The position numbers were made by a program, and so were the translations under genes. A stretch of 17,238 nt of DNA, taken from Myxococcota bacterium (lineage in GTDB: Bacteria > Myxococcota_C > UBA6777). The stretch lies in contig CAUJFU010000507.1 in assembly GCA_963169055.1 (NCBI GenBank), positions 1 through 17,238 on the forward strand, read 5' to 3'. A model generated the notes under the pieces. That model was given only the letters and a program-made list of their open reading frames with translations, was not told the origin of the DNA and made no database searches. Below, piece by piece: positions 14,505 to 17,238 of the stretch; position 1 is the first letter of the stretch, and each line of letters starts with the position of its first letter.

Positions 14505-17238
14505 ATGGCCGAAAAAGAAATCGAAAAAAGCTTCATCCAAAAGCTGACAGAACTCAAGTATACCTATCGCCCAGATATCAACAACCGCGCAACTTTGGAG
14601 CACAACTTCCGCGAAAAGTTCGAGGCTCTAAACCGCGTCAACCTTACAGATGGCGAGTTTGCCCGATTGCTCGATGATATCGTTACCCCCGACGTGTTTA
14701 AAGCAGCTCACACCTTGCGTCATCGCAATGACTTTGCCCGCGACGACGGAACACCGTTGAATTACACCCTTGTCAACATCAAAGACTGGTGCAAAAACAC
14801 CTTCGAGGTCATCCACCAACTCCGCATCAACACAGATTACAGCTACCACCGCTATGACGTTCTGCTCCTTATCAACGGTGTTCCCTGTGTTCAGATCGAG
14901 CTAAAAGACCTCGGTATCCATCCCCGCCGTGCCATGGAACAGATCGTCGAATACAAAAATCACCCCGGCAACGGCTACACCAAAACCCTTCTTTGCTTTC
15001 TCCAACTGTTTATTGTGAGCAACCGCACTGATACATGGTATTTCGCAAACAACAATGCTCGCCACTTTTCCTTCGACGCCGACGAACGTTTCCTCCCCGT
15101 CTACCAATTCGCAGACGAGGCCAACAGAAAGATCGTCCATCTCGACAGCTTCGCCGAAACCTTCCTTGCCAAATGCACACTCGGCCAAACCATCAGCCGC
15201 TACATGGTGCTTATCGCCAGCGAACAAAAGCTTATGATGATGCGACCTTATCAGGTGTACGCAGTAAAGCGGATTGTTGACTGTATCCACCAAAACAACG
15301 GCAACGGTTACATCTGGCACACGACAGGCAGCGGCAAGACGCTTACTTCTTTCAAAGCGTCGACTCTGCTCAAAGACAACCCTGACATTGAAAAATGCCT
15401 TTTTGTCGTGGATCGCAAAGATCTCGACCGACAAACACGCGAGGAGTTCAACAGGTTCCAAGAGGGTTGCGTCGAGGAAAACACCAACACCAACGCCCTT
15501 GTTCGTCGCCTACTCTCCGACGACTACGCCGACAAGGTCATTGTCACCACCATCCAGAAACTCGGCCTCGCTTTGGACGAAAGCAGCAAGTACAACAAAC
15601 AACGGAAAAAGAACGACCAGCCCACCTACAAACAGCAACTAGAGCCACTGCGAGACAAACGCATCGTCTTCATTTTCGATGAGTGTCACCGCTCTCAGTT
15701 TGGCGAGAACCACAAGGCGATCAAAGAATTTTTCCCCAAGGCCCAACTATTCGGCTTTACCGGCACACCCATCTTTGAGGAGAATGCTTCCCGCGTAAAA
15801 GTGGAGGAGCAGCAAGCTTCGTATAAAACCACCCTCGAACTCTTCCAAAAACAGCTTCACGCTTACACCATCACCCACGCCATCGAAGATGGAAACGTCC
15901 TGCGCTTTCATATCGACTATTTCAAGCCTGAAGGAAAGAACATCCCCGAACCCGGAGAAGCCCTTCCCAAGAGGGCTATCATCGAGGCCATACTCTCGAA
16001 GCATGACGCCGCGACCAACCAACGCCGATTCAATGCGTTGCTTGCCACTGCCTCCATCAACGATGCCATCGAATACCACGAATTGTTCAAGACCATACAA
16101 GCAGAGAAAAAAGACGCCGATACTGCGTTCAAACCGCTGAACATCGCTTGTGTCTTCTCGCCACCCGCCGATGGGAATGCCGATGTCAGGCAAATTCAAG
16201 AAGATCTGCTTCAAGAAAAAGAGGACAACCAACAAGAACCCGAAAAGAAAAAAGAAGCCCTCAAAGCCATCCTCGCTGACTACAACGCCCGCTACGGCAC
16301 AAACCACAGAATCGGCGAGTTTGATCTTTACTATCAGGATGTACAGAAACGCATCAAAGACCAGCAGTGGCCGAAAGCCGACTATCCCCACGCACAAAAA
16401 ATCGACATCACCATCGTCGTGGACATGCTGCTCACGGGCTTCGATTCCAAATACTTGAATACGCTGTATGTGGACAAAAACCTCACATACCACAGCTTGA
16501 TCCAAGCCTTTTCCCGAACCAATCGCGTGCTCAACGGAACGAAGCCTTACGGTAACATCCTCGACTTTCGACAACAACAAGAGGCTGTAGATGCCGCGAT
16601 TGCCCGCTTTTCGGGTGAAAACGCCAGCCAACAAGACCGCGAAGTCTGGCTCGTGGACAAAGCTCCTGTCGTCATCCAAAAACTCGAAGCTGCCGTGCAG
16701 AAGCTCGACAACTTTATGAAGACGCAGGGCCTTGCTTGCGCCCCAGAGGATGTGCCCAATCTCAAGGGCGACGAAGCTCGCGCTGCCTTCATCGGCTATT
16801 TCAAAGAAGTTCAGCGACTCAAAACCCAACTTGACCAATACACCGATCTCACCGAGGACAACACCGCAACCATTGAGCGAATCCTACCCAAAGACGAACT
16901 TCTCGGCTTCCGCAGTGCGTACCTGCAAACCGCCCAACGCCAGAAAGCGCAACAGGGTAAAGGCATCGAAGCAGTTATCCCAGAGGTGGAACAACTTGAT
17001 TTTGAGCTTGTGCTTTTTGCCTCTGCTCTTATTGATTACGACTACATCATGGACCTGATCACTCGATTCTCCCAGCAAAGTCCGGGCAAACAGAAGATGA
17101 GCCGCGAGCAACTTGTCAGCCTCGTTCAGTCCGATGCCAAGCTTATGGGCGAGCGCGAGGATATCGCCGCCTACATCGACACCCTGAAGGTCGGCGAAGG
17201 ATTGAGCGAAACCGCGATCCGCGAGGGCTACACCCGCT
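14505..17238 (+). CDS. hsdR: Type I restriction enzyme R subunit (HsdR), 3'-truncated by the window edge
   Basis: Motor and nuclease subunit of a type I restriction-modification complex: ATP-driven DNA translocation and cleavage of unmodified DNA, working with HsdM and HsdS. 911 codons are present and the frame is open at the window end; the family is usually about 1000-1050 aa, so roughly the last tenth is missing. The N-terminal PD-(D/E)xK nuclease is visible as Asp118 (YHRYDVLLL) followed by Glu132 and Lys134 (QIELK). Superfamily 2 helicase motifs follow: Walker A TTGSGKT (273-279), DECH (392-395), FTGTP (418-422), MLLTGFDSK (641-649) and QAFSRTNR (667-674). Start ATG at 14505 with a modest SD (AGGA, 14493-14496). 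No frameshift was found. It appears to be the first gene of its unit; hsdM and hsdS are not in the window and may follow downstream. The codon mix is less C-biased than in thrA. Confidence 0.95.
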   Translation, partial: MAEKEIEKSFIQKLTELKYTYRPDINNRATLEHNFREKFEALNRVNLTDGEFARLLDDIVTPDVFKAAHTLRHRNDFARDDGTPLNYTLVNIKDWCKNTFEVIHQLRINTDYSYHRYDVLLLINGVPCVQIELKDLGIHPRRAMEQIVEYKNHPGNGYTKTLLCFLQLFIVSNRTDTWYFANNNARHFSFDADERFLPVYQFADEANRKIVHLDSFAETFLAKCTLGQTISRYMVLIASEQKLMMMRPYQVYAVKRIVDCIHQNNGNGYIWHTTGSGKTLTSFKASTLLKDNPDIEKCLFVVDRKDLDRQTREEFNRFQEGCVEENTNTNALVRRLLSDDYADKVIVTTIQKLGLALDESSKYNKQRKKNDQPTYKQQLEPLRDKRIVFIFDECHRSQFGENHKAIKEFFPKAQLFGFTGTPIFEENASRVKVEEQQASYKTTLELFQKQLHAYTITHAIEDGNVLRFHIDYFKPEGKNIPEPGEALPKRAIIEAILSKHDAATNQRRFNALLATASINDAIEYHELFKTIQAEKKDADTAFKPLNIACVFSPPADGNADVRQIQEDLLQEKEDNQQEPEKKKEALKAILADYNARYGTNHRIGEFDLYYQDVQKRIKDQQWPKADYPHAQKIDITIVVDMLLTGFDSKYLNTLYVDKNLTYHSLIQAFSRTNRVLNGTKPYGNILDFRQQQEAVDAAIARFSGENASQQDREVWLVDKAPVVIQKLEAAVQKLDNFMKTQGLACAPEDVPNLKGDEARAAFIGYFKEVQRLKTQLDQYTDLTEDNTATIERILPKDELLGFRSAYLQTAQRQKAQQGKGIEAVIPEVEQLDFELVLFASALIDYDYIMDLITRFSQQSPGKQKMSREQLVSLVQSDAKLMGEREDIAAYIDTLKVGEGLSETAIREGYTR

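Noticed and set aside
15747-16838. Antisense open frame of 363 codons opposite hsdR
   Set aside because: It overlaps helicase motifs of hsdR fully and shows no independent signals; a compositional shadow.

Overview
The window reads as chromosomal DNA of a free-living Gram-negative bacterium of moderately high GC. No rRNA, tRNA, CRISPR array, transposase or phage gene was seen. A HEAT-repeat lipoprotein, a Hanks-type Ser/Thr kinase with a Pro/Ser-rich linker, a peptidoglycan-type GNAT (DUF482) protein and a DUF3754 protein together suggest a large-genome deltaproteobacterial lineage (Myxococcota/Bradymonadota-like). That is inference from gene content; no marker gene settles it.

Layout. (1) 1-1236: the 3' part of an aldehyde dehydrogenase gene, followed by a structured intergenic repeat (copy A) and a clear intrinsic terminator. 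(2) 1586-3112: a HEAT-repeat lipoprotein behind its own promoter-like sequence. (3) 3182-4387 (-) and 4493-5326 (+): a DUF482/FemAB-like acyltransferase and a metallo-beta-lactamase-fold hydrolase, divergent across about 105 bp. (4) 5542-8252: a two-gene signalling unit, a receiver-like/Ser-Thr kinase fusion followed 2 bp later by a membrane sensor ending in a HAMP domain with no output module. (5) 8436-8975: an Nfu-type iron-sulfur scaffold with its own promoter and a palindrome. (6) 9163-10902 (-): a DUF3754 membrane protein, convergent with nfu across a nested hairpin. (7) 10903-11492: about 590 bp of non-coding DNA with four 38-bp tandem repeats and a nearly perfect 39-bp duplication. (8) 11493-14033: fused aspartokinase/homoserine dehydrogenase (thrA type), followed by copy B of the structured repeat. 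(9) 14505 to the window end: a type I restriction subunit (hsdR), open at the 3' edge.

The genes are mostly unrelated housekeeping or regulatory units. The only tight operon is the kinase/HAMP pair. hsdR is probably the first gene of a restriction-modification locus continuing past the window. No complete new defence or metabolic system is evident. The observations most worth following are the two-copy structured element downstream of ALDH and thrA, which shows a compensatory base change, the kinase plus output-less HAMP sensor pair, and an intragenic codon-usage gradient.
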